Below are positions 26,248 through 35,441 of a DNA stretch of 59,000 nucleotides, in pieces. This DNA comes from Candidatus Nomurabacteria bacterium. Its GTDB lineage: Bacteria; Patescibacteriota; Saccharimonadia; Saccharimonadales; Saccharimonadaceae. Every line of letters starts with the position of its first letter. The stretch's first letter is position 1. The notes beneath the pieces were generated by a model. That model saw nothing but the letters and a program-made list of their open reading frames with translations. It did not search any database and was not told where the DNA came from. The position numbers and the translations under genes are program-made. The DNA lies in NCBI GenBank assembly GCA_020631935.1, contig JACKGP010000006.1, positions 1 through 59,000 on the forward strand. The letters are read 5' to 3'.

Positions 26248-27873
26248 CTAACGGAACTTCTTTGCAAATACTAGTGAACTAATTTTCCTCACCACAGGAC
26301 GAGCCTCACTTAATTTAAATAAATGCGAAAGGCCTAGGTAAACGATGCTGCTAGCAAAGGTAATGAAGCTAAACTTCGGTAAAGTCGAAGCTAGGTTTAG
26401 GTCATCGCTCTGCAGCTGCAATATTAGCACTAGACCGTATGCAGCAAACGCCGTGATAACTGCTGCTGCCAGCATGCGACCAACCGCCATAAACCACTCT
26501 TTGTCAAATAGGCCGGTCGGCAATCTTATATGAAGCAATGTCAGTAGTATAAATACCTCTATCATTGCCATTATAGACTGAGCCAGTGCCAAACCTGCAG
26601 GGCCTAACTTTAGGGAGCTAGTAAACCAAACAGCCAAGACGACGTTTAAGCCGATCGAAAATATCGATACATACATAGGCGTTTTTGTATCTTGCTGAGC
26701 ATAAAATCCACGAGCTGCTATTTGGTATACGGCACGGAAAAGTATTGCTATAACAAATATGCCCATTAATCCTGCCATCAACTCGTTACCACCATTTTTT
26801 ATAAAACTAACTACATAACCACGAGCAAAGTACGTAATGACAACAACGGGCAACATTATCCATAGGATAACTCTAATTATCCTTCTTAGCTCTGCACGAA
26901 ATAGGTCATATCGATCACGAGCTAGATGTTCTGTCATAGTCGGAAAGGCTGCGGTACTAATCGCTACTCCAATAAGATTTACCGGCATCATATAAAGTGT
27001 TAAAACCTGTTGATATGCACGAGCAACACCAGCTGCCATGTGGGAAGCTAGGTTCAGTTCAACCATTCCTACGATATAATCTAGAGCTTGATCAATCGAC
27101 CGAGCTGGAAGAATTCGAATTGTACGACGAAATCCCTTGTTTTTCCAATAAATCTTAAAGCGATAATCGAAGCCAAGGCCTATCAATCCAATAGTACTGA
27201 CGATTAGTTGCATGACCGAACCAAGTGCTACACCAAGCGCCACGCCCATAATTCCACCAGAAAATATTTCATACCCAAAAATTGTAATTCCATCCGTAAA
27301 GTACATCGCACCGATGATAATGCCGATGTTGTAAATCATCGGCGCAAGAGTATAGAACGTAAACCTACCAACCGCCTGCTGGATACTGGCGATTACCGTA
27401 GCTATTGCAAACAAGAATGGGTTTATCGCGATTACACGCATCATGCTTACGGCCAATCCATGCCCAGATTCATCCAATCCCGGGCCGATTAATCGCACTA
27501 ATTGCTCAGCAAATATCATTATCAAAATACTAGCTATCATCGTCACCAGCGCCATGAAGTTGATCATGCTGGTGCTAAGCTCCCACGCAGATTTTTTATT
27601 TCCGGTTGCTAAACGCTTGTTGAATATTGGAATAAAAGTAACGCTCAGTGCACCAGAAACCAAGATATAAAACATAAAGTCAGGAATGGTAAATGCGTAA
27701 GTATATGCATCCAAACCAGTCTTGTAGGTGTCAAAGTATAGACCGTTTAAATAACGGTCTCTATAAAGCCCGAGTAGGCTAGACAGCAATGTTGCACTTG
27801 CCAAAAATATCGCTGCCCACTGAATGGTAAACTTTTGGTTGGCCCGTGCAACAAGTGACTTAACTCGACTCAT
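26248..27873 (-). CDS. murJ: lipid II flippase MurJ
   Basis: Peptidoglycan precursor flippase of the MVF/MOP family: 541 residues with about 14 spans. Conserved features include the amphipathic start SLLGLYRDRYL, the motif AIATVIASIQQAVGRF, YQQVLTLYMMPVNLIGVAISTAAFPTM, and RGFYAQQDTKTPMYVSI. It sits between ftsH (9 bp) and lepA (0 bp) on the same strand, so translation is probably coupled. Works with murC and the class A PBP elsewhere in the window. Confidence 0.93.
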   Translation of the reverse strand: MSRVKSLVARANQKFTIQWAAIFLASATLLSSLLGLYRDRYLNGLYFDTYKTGLDAYTYAFTIPDFMFYILVSGALSVTFIPIFNKRLATGNKKSAWELSTSMINFMALVTMIASILIMIFAEQLVRLIGPGLDESGHGLAVSMMRVIAINPFLFAIATVIASIQQAVGRFTFYTLAPMIYNIGIIIGAMYFTDGITIFGYEIFSGGIMGVALGVALGSVMQLIVSTIGLIGLGFDYRFKIYWKNKGFRRTIRILPARSIDQALDYIVGMVELNLASHMAAGVARAYQQVLTLYMMPVNLIGVAISTAAFPTMTEHLARDRYDLFRAELRRIIRVILWIMLPVVVITYFARGYVVSFIKNGGNELMAGLMGIFVIAILFRAVYQIAARGFYAQQDTKTPMYVSIFSIGLNVVLAVWFTSSLKLGPAGLALAQSIMAMIEVFILLTLLHIRLPTGLFDKEWFMAVGRMLAAAVITAFAAYGLVLILQLQSDDLNLASTLPKFSFITFASSIVYLGLSHLFKLSEARPVVRKISSLVFAKKFR

Positions 27874-27882
27874 CGATTTAGT

Positions 27883-29763
27883 CTATGCTGCGTGGAGCAT
27901 AGCTTCCTTTGGCAGTTTAGAATCAACAAGTACGTCTTCGACCGCTGTTTCCTCTAGAGTTTCTTCTTCCAATAGTGCTTTAGCTAACTTATGAAGGTTT
28001 TCCATATTTGCCTTCAAAACAACTTCAGCTCGCTTCGATGCCTCTTGCATCAATGCGGCAACTTCTTCGTCAATTAACCTTGCGGTATCATCGCTATATG
28101 GTCGTTCGTGAGTAATTTTATCAAATACCATACCGCCATTGTCTTCATGAAAAACTTGGTCGCGAAGCTTTTTACCCATGCCCTGTTCTATTACCATATC
28201 TCGCGCTATTTCGGTTGCCTTGCGAAGGTCACTTCCGGCACCTGTTGTGATGCCATCGCTTCCATAAATTAACTTTTCAGCAATACGACCACCGAGCGCA
28301 CGGGCTAGGATGTCTTTAAACTCGTAAACGTTGGTGTAGCTTTTATCTTCGGGTGGCAAGAACCAAGTCACTCCACCGGTGCCGCCACGTGGAATGATAG
28401 TTACCTTGTGGACTGGATCTGAATCTGGAAGTATATGACCGACTATTGCGTGACCAGCCTCGTGATACGCCGTTAGCTCTTTTTCTTTTTCATTCATGAC
28501 TTTAGCTTTTCTCTCAGGACCAATTGCTACCTTTTCAAACGCCTCAGTTAAATCTGCATTAGAGATCTTTTTAGAGTTTCGCCGCGCTGCTATAATAGCT
28601 GCTTCGTTGGCAATATTGGCCAAATCTGCACCACTCGAGCCAGCAGTTTTAGCAGCTAATTTATCTATGTTTACAGTATCGTCGGTTGGCTTATTTTTGA
28701 AGTGTACATTCAAAATTGCTTCACGATCTTTTCGCTCTGGCAGCATGATATTTGTGCGACGATCGAAACGACCCGGTCGCAGTAAGGCGGGGTCAAGTAC
28801 GTCTGCACGGTTTGTTGCCGCCAGTACAATTACGTTTGTTTCAGTTTCGAAACCATCCATTTCAACCAAGATTTGGTTTAGAGTCTGCTCGCGCTCATCG
28901 TGTCCGCCACCCATTCCAGAGCCACGCTTTCGACCAACTGCATCAATTTCGTCAATAAAGATGATACATGGCGCGTTCTTCTTGGCTTTCGTAAACAAAT
29001 CGCGCACACGCGAGGCACCTACGCCTACAAACATTTCGACAAACTCTGAACCAGAGATACTAAAGAACGGAACCTCGGCCTCACCAGCTACCGCTCTAGC
29101 TAGCATAGTTTTACCCGTACCGGGATTTCCTACCAGCAGTACACCCTTTGGAATCTTAGCACCTAGACTTCGATACTTCTTTGGATGCTTTAAGAAATCT
29201 ACGACTTCCTCAAGATCTTGCTTGGCGCTATCATTACCGGCAATGTCAGCAAAAACGACTTTCTCTTTGTCGTTGCCATAAAGCTTAGCCTTCGACTTTC
29301 CAAAACCCATAGCTTGGTTGTTTTGACCCTGTGCCTGCCGCATCATGAATATGAACAGGGCACCAATCAACAGAACTGGCAGAATTACTAGCATCAAGTT
29401 CCATAGCGTATTTCCAGTTTCGCTTGGAGCTTTGTCGCTAACCACCTGCTTGGCCTTTTCATTTAACTGATTTTCACGAAGCAAGGTTGATACGCCACCC
29501 TGCAGAAATGCTTTTTCACTAGGCTTCTCTTCACCTTTTACGGTAATAGTTAAATCATTGCCCTGGCCTTCAATCTTAGAAATCTTGCCCTCATTGGCAC
29601 GCTGAATTACCTGACCAATCGAAACATCTTTTAGGTCTTGCGCAGGCGAGAGATAGTTCATCGCCAAAGTAGTGACTGCCACAACAATCAACCAAAATGC
29701 TGCCAAGCGCAGAATATTACTAATTCCCATTTTTGGGGGTTTTGGAGCGCGTTTTTTCGCCAT
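27883..29763 (-). CDS. ftsH: ATP-dependent zinc metalloprotease FtsH
   Basis: Membrane-bound AAA+ protease that removes misfolded membrane proteins. The 626 residues show two N-terminal spans flanking a periplasmic domain, Walker A GNPGTGKTMLA, Walker B CIIFIDEIDAVGRKRG, the second region of homology (ATNRADVLDPALLRPGRFDRR), and the zinc site HEAGH. AAAGGAA precedes ATG 29763. It lies between tilS (52 bp) and murJ; tilS-ftsH linkage is widespread. Confidence 0.97.
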   Translation of the reverse strand: MAKKRAPKPPKMGISNILRLAAFWLIVVAVTTLAMNYLSPAQDLKDVSIGQVIQRANEGKISKIEGQGNDLTITVKGEEKPSEKAFLQGGVSTLLRENQLNEKAKQVVSDKAPSETGNTLWNLMLVILPVLLIGALFIFMMRQAQGQNNQAMGFGKSKAKLYGNDKEKVVFADIAGNDSAKQDLEEVVDFLKHPKKYRSLGAKIPKGVLLVGNPGTGKTMLARAVAGEAEVPFFSISGSEFVEMFVGVGASRVRDLFTKAKKNAPCIIFIDEIDAVGRKRGSGMGGGHDEREQTLNQILVEMDGFETETNVIVLAATNRADVLDPALLRPGRFDRRTNIMLPERKDREAILNVHFKNKPTDDTVNIDKLAAKTAGSSGADLANIANEAAIIAARRNSKKISNADLTEAFEKVAIGPERKAKVMNEKEKELTAYHEAGHAIVGHILPDSDPVHKVTIIPRGGTGGVTWFLPPEDKSYTNVYEFKDILARALGGRIAEKLIYGSDGITTGAGSDLRKATEIARDMVIEQGMGKKLRDQVFHEDNGGMVFDKITHERPYSDDTARLIDEEVAALMQEASKRAEVVLKANMENLHKLAKALLEEETLEETAVEDVLVDSKLPKEAMLHAA

Positions 29764-29815
29764 TACAGTATCGGTTCCTTTCTAATAAAGCCTAATTTCA
29801 ACTCCTACCAGTATA

Positions 29816-30646
29816 TCACCTCTGGCGCTTTTGCACAGTATAGGTTTTCTTTAATAGCCGAATCTCCCAGCCGCTACCTACCTCTAAAACTTTGCCAGCT
29901 TTGGCGGTTTTTATCCCTAAAAGCACCGCTCGTAACTGTGGCGTGGTTAACCCGCTACTTGTCTGTCGGCGTAGAATCTCGATAGCAACGCCGTCATCAA
30001 TCATCGTCATAAAATATCTACTAAATCCATCGGAAAAATTATTCAGTTGTTTTGATATTTCGCCTGATAATTCGCACTGTTTATTTCGCAAATCCGCAAT
30101 TTCTTTTACAGTTTCTCGATTAAGTTTACCGGTTTGTCGACGTATGCGATTGCGTAGGTAATCATCACTATGATTAGTTTCATCTTCGACAAATTCTAGA
30201 TTATGCGCAAGAGCATAATCGTAAATGTCTTTTTTGCGCATACCCAGCAGGGGGCGATACACATCTTCTGCCGCCAAAACCGCCAATCCACGCCAGCCCG
30301 TACCTCGCCTTATGTTTATAGCCACGGTTTCCACCAAATCATCCATATGATGCGCTGTGACAATTTTCGCTTCATACTTCTTGGCTAAATCACGCAAGAA
30401 GCTATAGCGCTTTTCCCTAGCCTCAGATTCACTAGCATATTTACTCAAATTTCCATGTTTAATTTCAAAATTTAATCTGTATTTTTGACTCAATCTTTCA
30501 ACAAATCTGGCATCCGATTTAGAATTTTCACCACGAATTCCATGCTCAAAATGAGCTACCGCCAATACACTCATCGAGCTTCGAGCCATCATATCAAGCA
30601 GAACAACCGAATCGACACCGCCAGATACTGCTACGATATACCTCAT
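29816..30646 (-). CDS. tilS: tRNA(Ile)-lysidine synthase TilS
   Basis: TilS converts C34 of the CAU-anticodon tRNA-Ile to lysidine so that it reads AUA. The 276-residue protein has the PP-loop SGGVDS near the N-terminus and the HHMDDLVETVAINIRRGTG motif. It lacks the long C-terminal domains of the 430-residue E. coli enzyme, like the short forms in thermophiles. ATG 30646 overlaps the previous stop (TGATG). A plausible substrate tRNA is at 39050-39125. Confidence 0.93.
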   Translation of the reverse strand: MRYIVAVSGGVDSVVLLDMMARSSMSVLAVAHFEHGIRGENSKSDARFVERLSQKYRLNFEIKHGNLSKYASESEAREKRYSFLRDLAKKYEAKIVTAHHMDDLVETVAINIRRGTGWRGLAVLAAEDVYRPLLGMRKKDIYDYALAHNLEFVEDETNHSDDYLRNRIRRQTGKLNRETVKEIADLRNKQCELSGEISKQLNNFSDGFSRYFMTMIDDGVAIEILRRQTSSGLTTPQLRAVLLGIKTAKAGKVLEVGSGWEIRLLKKTYTVQKRQR

Positions 30647-30819
30647 CAACTAAGCCTCTTACTCAGCCAAACCCCTAGCCAGATTCCCAGAAAACCACCC
30701 ACCGTGCTTGATATAATGCTACCAATACCAAACGTATTATAGTCGCCCCACAGAGATGGTAGGAAGCCACCTGCTATCATACCAATAACCGCCCCAAGCA
30801 TAACTAAACGCCTATTCAT
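30646..30819 (-). CDS. 57-residue two-span membrane protein (GlsB/YeaQ-like)
   Basis: A small hydrophobic protein, MNRRLVMLGAVIGMIAGGFL then a short polar loop and a Gly-rich second span ending WLSKRLS. The Gly-rich pattern resembles the GlsB/YeaQ/YmgE stress-protein group, though the match is loose. TATAAT (complement of 30826-30831) ends 6 bases before ATG 30819, so the longer frame from 30888 is rejected. Its stop overlaps the tilS start, making it the promoter-proximal gene of that operon. Confidence 0.7.
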   Translation of the reverse strand: MNRRLVMLGAVIGMIAGGFLPSLWGDYNTFGIGSIISSTVGGFLGIWLGVWLSKRLS

Positions 30820-30936
30820 AGTCCAATTATAACTCAGGCAAACTTTAAGCCTCTCTGAATATAATTCATAAATAAGAGATATGCCCATGATTCATTTAGG
30901 CTTTATTATCCATTTAATAAATTTTTAGCAAATCAA

Positions 30937-32187
30937 TTATAGGTAGCGAGTTGAGCCGAATGGAATCTTTTGTTTCACTGCCCCAGTATTCAAGGTGTCA
31001 GCCGAATGAATTGACCGCACGCCATAGCGACTATTTATTTCATCAACTGCACTCGTGATGGCCTTTTCACGAAAAATTTCGTCACCAAAAAGATGAAGCT
31101 GACTGTCGTCTGGCTCGCTTAATTCATAGCAAGTTACGCCAATCTCCTTGAGAGGGAAGGGAGCTTCAAGCAAAATCCCCCGGGCAATTCCGTAAATCGC
31201 TTGGTTTGAAAAAAATGGCACCGATGCCATATGGCTTTTGTGCCAGTATCCGCCACGCCAACCGCTACCCCTATGTTGATAGCTACGAGCATGCACCCTA
31301 ACTCCGCGCGCTACTAGCCCCTGAGAGCGCACCTTTTCCCCAACCGATTCGCACAAATTATGTAGACGTTGCAACACTTTATCCAGCGGCATTTTATATT
31401 CTTCCAGTACATACTGCCGGCCAGCGCTCTTGAGTGGAAAATCTCGCTTGTCAACTTCCCAGCCGCGAAGACGCCGATGCCACTGCGTACCGCAAACACT
31501 CTTGAAAACCACTTTTCTAAGGGTCTCCTCGCTGGCATCTAAAAACTCTAGTGGGGAATAGATACCAACAGAGTTCAGGCGCTTTTCTGTTTGAGCTGCG
31601 ATTCCGGTTAGATCTGTGAGTTCTAATGTAGAAAATATCTTGCGTATATTTTGCGACGTCAAAACATCCAGCCCATCTGGCTTGTTCAATCCAGCGGCGG
31701 TTTTTGCCAAGAAGCGGTTTGTGGCAATCCCAACATTGCAGCGCATCGCTCGACCAACTTCATTTCTTAGGCGATGTTTTATCTCTTGCCCAATTGCTTC
31801 CAAGCCCATGTCTCGAATTTTTGAGGTAGTTTCTGAAAAATCTATCACACCTTCATCGATACTCTTCATGCGTACATGCGCCGAATAGCTGTTCATAATT
31901 CGCAAAAGTTCACGGTAAACATACCGATACTTGGGTGGATCGCTCTCGACACCAATCAACTCTGGACATATTTTCCGAGCTTCTTTTAGCCTCATCCCCA
32001 AGGTCACACCCATAGCTTTTGCCTCATAGCTAGCAGTCACGATCATTGTATTTTCGCTTTGACGGTTTACTACCGCCACTGGTCGACCGCGCAACCTTGG
32101 TCGAGCCTGCTGCTCTATGGTTGCAAAACAGCTATTTAAATCTATATGCATCACAGAGGGCGGGGCAGAATTGAGAGATTCGCTCAT
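30937..32187 (-). CDS. Y-family DNA polymerase (DinB/UmuC-like)
   Basis: Translesion polymerase of 416 residues. Catalytic palm: MHIDLNSCFATIEQQARP (first Asp, with the N-term steric-gate region), MKSIDEGVIDFSE (Asp-Glu pair) and the helix-hairpin-helix LTDLTGIAAQTEKRLNSVGIYSPLEF, then the little-finger domain. ATG 32187 has GGAAGGAGA about 6 bases upstream and overlaps the stop of the small gene before it (ATGA). Coupling to that small gene suggests a functional pair. Confidence 0.92.
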   Translation of the reverse strand: MSESLNSAPPSVMHIDLNSCFATIEQQARPRLRGRPVAVVNRQSENTMIVTASYEAKAMGVTLGMRLKEARKICPELIGVESDPPKYRYVYRELLRIMNSYSAHVRMKSIDEGVIDFSETTSKIRDMGLEAIGQEIKHRLRNEVGRAMRCNVGIATNRFLAKTAAGLNKPDGLDVLTSQNIRKIFSTLELTDLTGIAAQTEKRLNSVGIYSPLEFLDASEETLRKVVFKSVCGTQWHRRLRGWEVDKRDFPLKSAGRQYVLEEYKMPLDKVLQRLHNLCESVGEKVRSQGLVARGVRVHARSYQHRGSGWRGGYWHKSHMASVPFFSNQAIYGIARGILLEAPFPLKEIGVTCYELSEPDDSQLHLFGDEIFREKAITSAVDEINSRYGVRSIHSADTLNTGAVKQKIPFGSTRYL

Positions 32188-32447
32188 TCCCCATCTCCTT
32201 CCCAGGTTAAATGCCAAGTCAGTCGCTCGGCGTCAAATTCAAGTCGGTAGTCGGTACCTCCATCTGTGACATCAAAAACATGGACCATCCGCCGACCCTT
32301 TAATGTCGGATGTCTCAAGCCAACTTCACTAACTTCGACTTCTCTACCACTTGCCCGCTTGAACCTACGCGGCACGCATATATTTAAATTCTCGCCAAAA
32401 GTTGCTAAAACATATACGCGCTCGTTCAGTCTAGAATTATCATCCAC
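32184..32447 (-). CDS. 87-residue small protein coupled to the Y-family polymerase
   Basis: A short, soluble, beta-rich protein with no recognised family: NERVYVLATFGENLNICVPRRF, then RMVHVFDVTDGGTDYRLEFD and a Trp-rich end (ERLTWHLTWEGDGE). It starts at GTG 32447 and its stop overlaps the polymerase start (ATGA), the tightest linkage possible. This position resembles that of accessory subunits of mutasome polymerases, but no homology to UmuD, ImuA or ImuB was seen. Confidence 0.75.
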   Translation of the reverse strand: MDDNSRLNERVYVLATFGENLNICVPRRFKRASGREVEVSEVGLRHPTLKGRRMVHVFDVTDGGTDYRLEFDAERLTWHLTWEGDGE

Positions 32448-32626
32448 TAAAATATACCTCGATTATTGTAATTAATTCGAGAAACGCTTTTAGTATTTTG
32501 TTGTCCGTTCTATATGTCCGTTTCTAACAAAAGACCGCGAAACAACCTGATGATATATCCATTGGAGAGGGACGCTTACTCGTGAGGAGCAGTGAGTATC
32601 ACCTGGAGTTAATATACATTATACCA
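32448..32626. other. non-coding interval
   Basis: About 180 bp between the receiver-protein gene and the small polymerase-partner gene. No open frame or clean terminator was seen. It holds a short direct repeat (GTCCGTTCT and GTCCGTTTCT about 12 bases apart) and a weak inverted repeat around 32575-32600 (ACTC...GAGT). Confidence 0.4.
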
Positions 32627-33091
32627 CTATAACTCTTGGGGATCTGCCAATTCGTCTGCCCCGAATGCAGCGGGTTTGACTTGCTGCGATTCGCCAAGGC
32701 CGCCTTCTTCACCGCTAGACCCATCGTCTTCACCGGCCACAAGCTTATCTATTTTTAAAACTAGCTCAGATGGCGGATATTCGGACTTTACCAAATATTC
32801 GGCCACACCCAATTCATATGCGCGCTTTATTCGCCCAGGCTCGGTAAAATCACTCAGTGCGATAATTTTTGTATGCGCTGGGCGATTCGAAAACTTTTCT
32901 AAAAATTCTACGCCATTCAGGTTTGGCAGTAGCATATCGAGCAAGATAATATCATACTCAAACTCAGCCACCTTTGCCAAAGCCTGCAAACCATCTGGTA
33001 CAACTTCAAGTTCATATCCAGCCTGAACTAGTGCATCTTTATAAAACTTTTGTATTACCGGAAAATCTTCTACCATTAATATTTTTGTCAC
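32627..33091 (-). CDS. receiver-only response regulator
   Basis: A 154-residue CheY-like protein: acidic pair E8-D9, phospho-acceptor D52 in IILLDMLLPNL, Ser in IIALSDF and Lys in YLVKSEYPP. After the receiver (to about residue 122) there is only a Gly/Glu/Ser-rich acidic tail, with no DNA-binding domain. The GTG start overlaps the last base of the histidine-kinase stop, so the pair is coupled. Output must be through protein contact. Confidence 0.9.
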   Translation of the reverse strand: MTKILMVEDFPVIQKFYKDALVQAGYELEVVPDGLQALAKVAEFEYDIILLDMLLPNLNGVEFLEKFSNRPAHTKIIALSDFTEPGRIKRAYELGVAEYLVKSEYPPSELVLKIDKLVAGEDDGSSGEEGGLGESQQVKPAAFGADELADPQEL

Positions 33092-34365
33092 TACCTTGCC
33101 CCTTTCATGCGAACAGTCACGACCGTTCCTTGTCCTTCCTTTGATTTTACTTCAATTTCTCCGTCATGTGCGGAAAAAACCTGCCTTGCAACAAACAACC
33201 CAAGTCCTAAGCCGCCAACATGCCTTGACCCCAAGCCATTCAGGCTTTCGACATTAAATCTTTCTAGTATATTGGTCAGGTGTTCTCGGCTCATACCAAC
33301 ACCCTCATCACGAATAGTTAGCGTGACTACGCCAGATTCACACCTGATTCCATAGTGTACCAAGGAGCCCTCTGGTGTATGGCGAAAGCTATTGTCAAAT
33401 ATGTTCGTCAAGGCTAGGCGTAGTTTAATTTCATTGCCGCCCACCTTTACAGGTTTAGATGCAGACTCATCTTTTACCAGATCACTGAGTCTCTGGTGGC
33501 TTACGGCTACTTTGTGCGCTACTTGCTCAAATAATCGCGTAACGTTAACCTCTTCCGAATGCTCTTCAATTCTGGTGCGCGGTGCCGCCTCCAGCAGGTT
33601 GTCTATGAGTCTAATCTGATTCTCGTTCTCTCCCTTTAGCATCTCAAGATGATGCAGGGTCTGCTCTGTGTGAGTGGCAGTCTTGTCGTGGACTATCGCA
33701 TCGACAATAGTTTTGGTTGCCGAAGCTGGATGCTTTAGCTGGTGAGCTAAGAGTGAAAGAAAGGAGTTGTAGGCCTGTTCACGAATGCCGACAGTTTCTA
33801 TATCACTCAAGAACTGCGTAATGCGACCAAGCACCAAGAACAGGATAGGATAAAACACCACAGGAACCGCATGAGTAACCCAATCTACAGAGCCGTCAGA
33901 AAGCCATGCATGTAGTAATATGGTAAGTGAATATGCCGCTCCACTCATCATTGCTACGGGTACGATTAACCGGCTCGAAAAAGTTAATCCCGAGGCAATA
34001 ATAGGTATAGCATATAATGCCGTAGTTCTAGATTCTACGCCCCCCTGCACATAGGTGACTACGCTGCAAACTGCTAAATCCAGTGATAGCTGCGCGCCGA
34101 TTACAATCCTTTGAGTCACTAGATTTGTCTCAAATTTTTTTACTATAAACAACAAGATTGCATTTATTAAATAGGTGACGAGCAGCATTGCGCCGTAGGC
34201 AATCACCTGCCTATTAGAGTCCGAAGCCATGACAAGAATTAAGGTTGCATAACCCACCAAAAATGCTATGTAATACCAACGCAAAGATATCAATCGCAAA
34301 TTGTTTCTTGCAAGTAGTCTAGCTTCATCCTGCGAACCTTGTATATTATAGCCGTGTAAATTCAT
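33091..34365 (-). CDS. membrane sensor histidine kinase
   Basis: A 424-residue kinase with about six N-terminal spans forming an intramembrane sensor (no large extracytoplasmic loop), then the dimerisation/phospho-acceptor helix with LLAHQLKHPASATK, an H-x-x-K-H-P variant of the usual H-E-x-R-T-P. The ATPase domain has NIFDNSFRHTPEG (N box), IRDEGVGMS (G1) and GGLGLGLFVARQ (G2). The frame extends to 34404, but the nearest -10 TATACT lies inside that extension and 14 bases before ATG 34365, so the shorter start is preferred. Coupled to the receiver gene. Confidence 0.9.
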   Translation of the reverse strand: MNLHGYNIQGSQDEARLLARNNLRLISLRWYYIAFLVGYATLILVMASDSNRQVIAYGAMLLVTYLINAILLFIVKKFETNLVTQRIVIGAQLSLDLAVCSVVTYVQGGVESRTTALYAIPIIASGLTFSSRLIVPVAMMSGAAYSLTILLHAWLSDGSVDWVTHAVPVVFYPILFLVLGRITQFLSDIETVGIREQAYNSFLSLLAHQLKHPASATKTIVDAIVHDKTATHTEQTLHHLEMLKGENENQIRLIDNLLEAAPRTRIEEHSEEVNVTRLFEQVAHKVAVSHQRLSDLVKDESASKPVKVGGNEIKLRLALTNIFDNSFRHTPEGSLVHYGIRCESGVVTLTIRDEGVGMSREHLTNILERFNVESLNGLGSRHVGGLGLGLFVARQVFSAHDGEIEVKSKEGQGTVVTVRMKGAR

Positions 34366-34470
34366 ATTGATGTCCGCTGCTAGTATAACACTTACGTTTT
34401 GCATAAGGCATCTGTGGACGCCTGGAAATTATCTAATTTTTTTGCTACAATCTACCAAGAAGTCAATCAT

Positions 34471-34547
34471 GGCACCATAGCTCAGCTGGTTAGAGCGCAG
34501 GACTCATAAGCCTGAGGTCGGTGGTTCAAGCCCACCTGGTGCTACCA
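34471..34547 (+). tRNA. tRNA-Met (CAT), elongator type
   Basis: Cloverleaf with acceptor GGCACCA/TGGTGCT (G1-U72 wobble), D-arm AGCTCAGCTGGTTAGAGC, loop CTCATAA giving CAT, T-arm GTGGTTCAAGCCCAC, encoded CCA. The ...GAGGTCGG...GCTACCA form resembles Bacillus elongator tRNA-Met. Confidence 0.93.
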
Positions 34548-34557
34548 AAATAATTTT

Positions 34558-34587
34558 AAATCACGAGTATAGACTCGTGATTTTTTA
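34558..34587 (+). terminator. Rho-independent terminator of tRNA-Met
   Basis: Perfect hairpin ATCACGAGT-atag-ACTCGTGAT (34560-34582) running into a T run. Confidence 0.93.
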
Positions 34588-34604
34588 TATACTACAATCA
34601 CAAA

Positions 34605-34970
34605 ATGAAGAAAAATAATCGACAAAAAACAATAAAAATTTCAAAAAATAAGTACACCGTAGGTATAGCCTCAATAGCAATCAACGCTATCGTAGTTATT
34701 GGCCTACTTTTTGCCTGCATCGGCTATAAAAGTGGACTATTTGACTATGCCGTTGTAAATAAGGGTGTAGTTAAGCTCTGCTCTGAAGAGTTTATTAACA
34801 AATCTAAAAACGATATGCAACAGGCTCGACACAACTCAACAGATATTGGACTGAGTGAGGCTCAAATCAGATATCAATGCCAGTTCTACGTAGATGGGGA
34901 CGAAAGCTTACGCGATATATCATTTAATGACTACCTGAAGTCAGTTGGATTGAGCGATCAAGTCCAATAA
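34605..34970 (+). CDS. single-span membrane protein, unknown
   Basis: A 121-residue protein: very basic cytoplasmic head (MKKNNRQKTIKISKNK), one span at about 20-43, then a polar extracytoplasmic domain with two cysteines (LCSEEF, YQCQFY) that could pair. No family recognised; the shape suits a minor pilin-like or envelope accessory protein, without a prepilin motif. TACAAT (34593-34598), just after the tRNA terminator, ends 6 bases before ATG, so the mRNA is leaderless. Confidence 0.7.
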   Translation: MKKNNRQKTIKISKNKYTVGIASIAINAIVVIGLLFACIGYKSGLFDYAVVNKGVVKLCSEEFINKSKNDMQQARHNSTDIGLSEAQIRYQCQFYVDGDESLRDISFNDYLKSVGLSDQVQ

Positions 34971-35034
34971 AAAGCATATCCTTTACTAGTTTGTGATATA
35001 GTTGATTTAACCACTAATACGAGGAGGTCTCAAC

Positions 35035-35430
35035 GTGGAAGAAGACAAGCAAACTACAGAAGTACGAACAACAGATTCGCAAGTCGGAGATACAAATGTT
35101 CGTCGTAAAACAGTTTCTTAATCAAGCCAAACAAACGGCGTCGTTGTAGCTCAACGAGTTATCTGGTTTTTTGCTGGATTCATAATGGTATTCCTAGGCC
35201 TTCGGGTGCTACTTTTGGCACTTGCAGCCAATCAAGGCAACCCCTTTGTTGACTTCGTATATGCAATTGGCGGATTCTTCTCTGCACCATTTACTGGAAT
35301 CTTCGGATCACCATCCTATGGCCAGTTCTTCTTTGATACAGCCAGTGTAGTAGCAATAGTAGTCTATGCACTAGTTGCCTGGGGATTGGTGAAGCTAGTT
35401 ACTCTAACTCGCCCACAAGACGAAGTTTAA
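35035..35430 (+). pseudogene. YggT-like membrane protein gene interrupted by one TAA
   Basis: From GTG 35035, with a strong GAGGAGGT 7 bases upstream, the frame reads 28 residues to ...RRKTVS, then TAA at 35119-35121, then continues as SSQTNGVVVAQRVIWFFAGF through two or three spans to a TAA at 35430. The second half resembles the YGGT family. Changing the TAA to CAA would restore a 131-residue protein. The later ATG 35185 would start inside the first span. Recent nonsense mutation, sequencing error or readthrough are the options. Confidence 0.65.
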
Positions 35431-35441
35431 ACGCTAAACAC

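Noticed and set aside
28496..29281. 261-codon frame antisense to ftsH
   Set aside because: A shadow of the conserved ftsH coding strand, Ser/Pro/Thr-rich without domains or start site.
22475..35121. Alternative genetic code, from the two in-frame TAA codons
   Set aside because: TAA ends many intact genes here, and TGA also acts as a normal stop (for example 116-118), so local mutations or errors are simpler; code 25 (TGA as Gly) does not apply.
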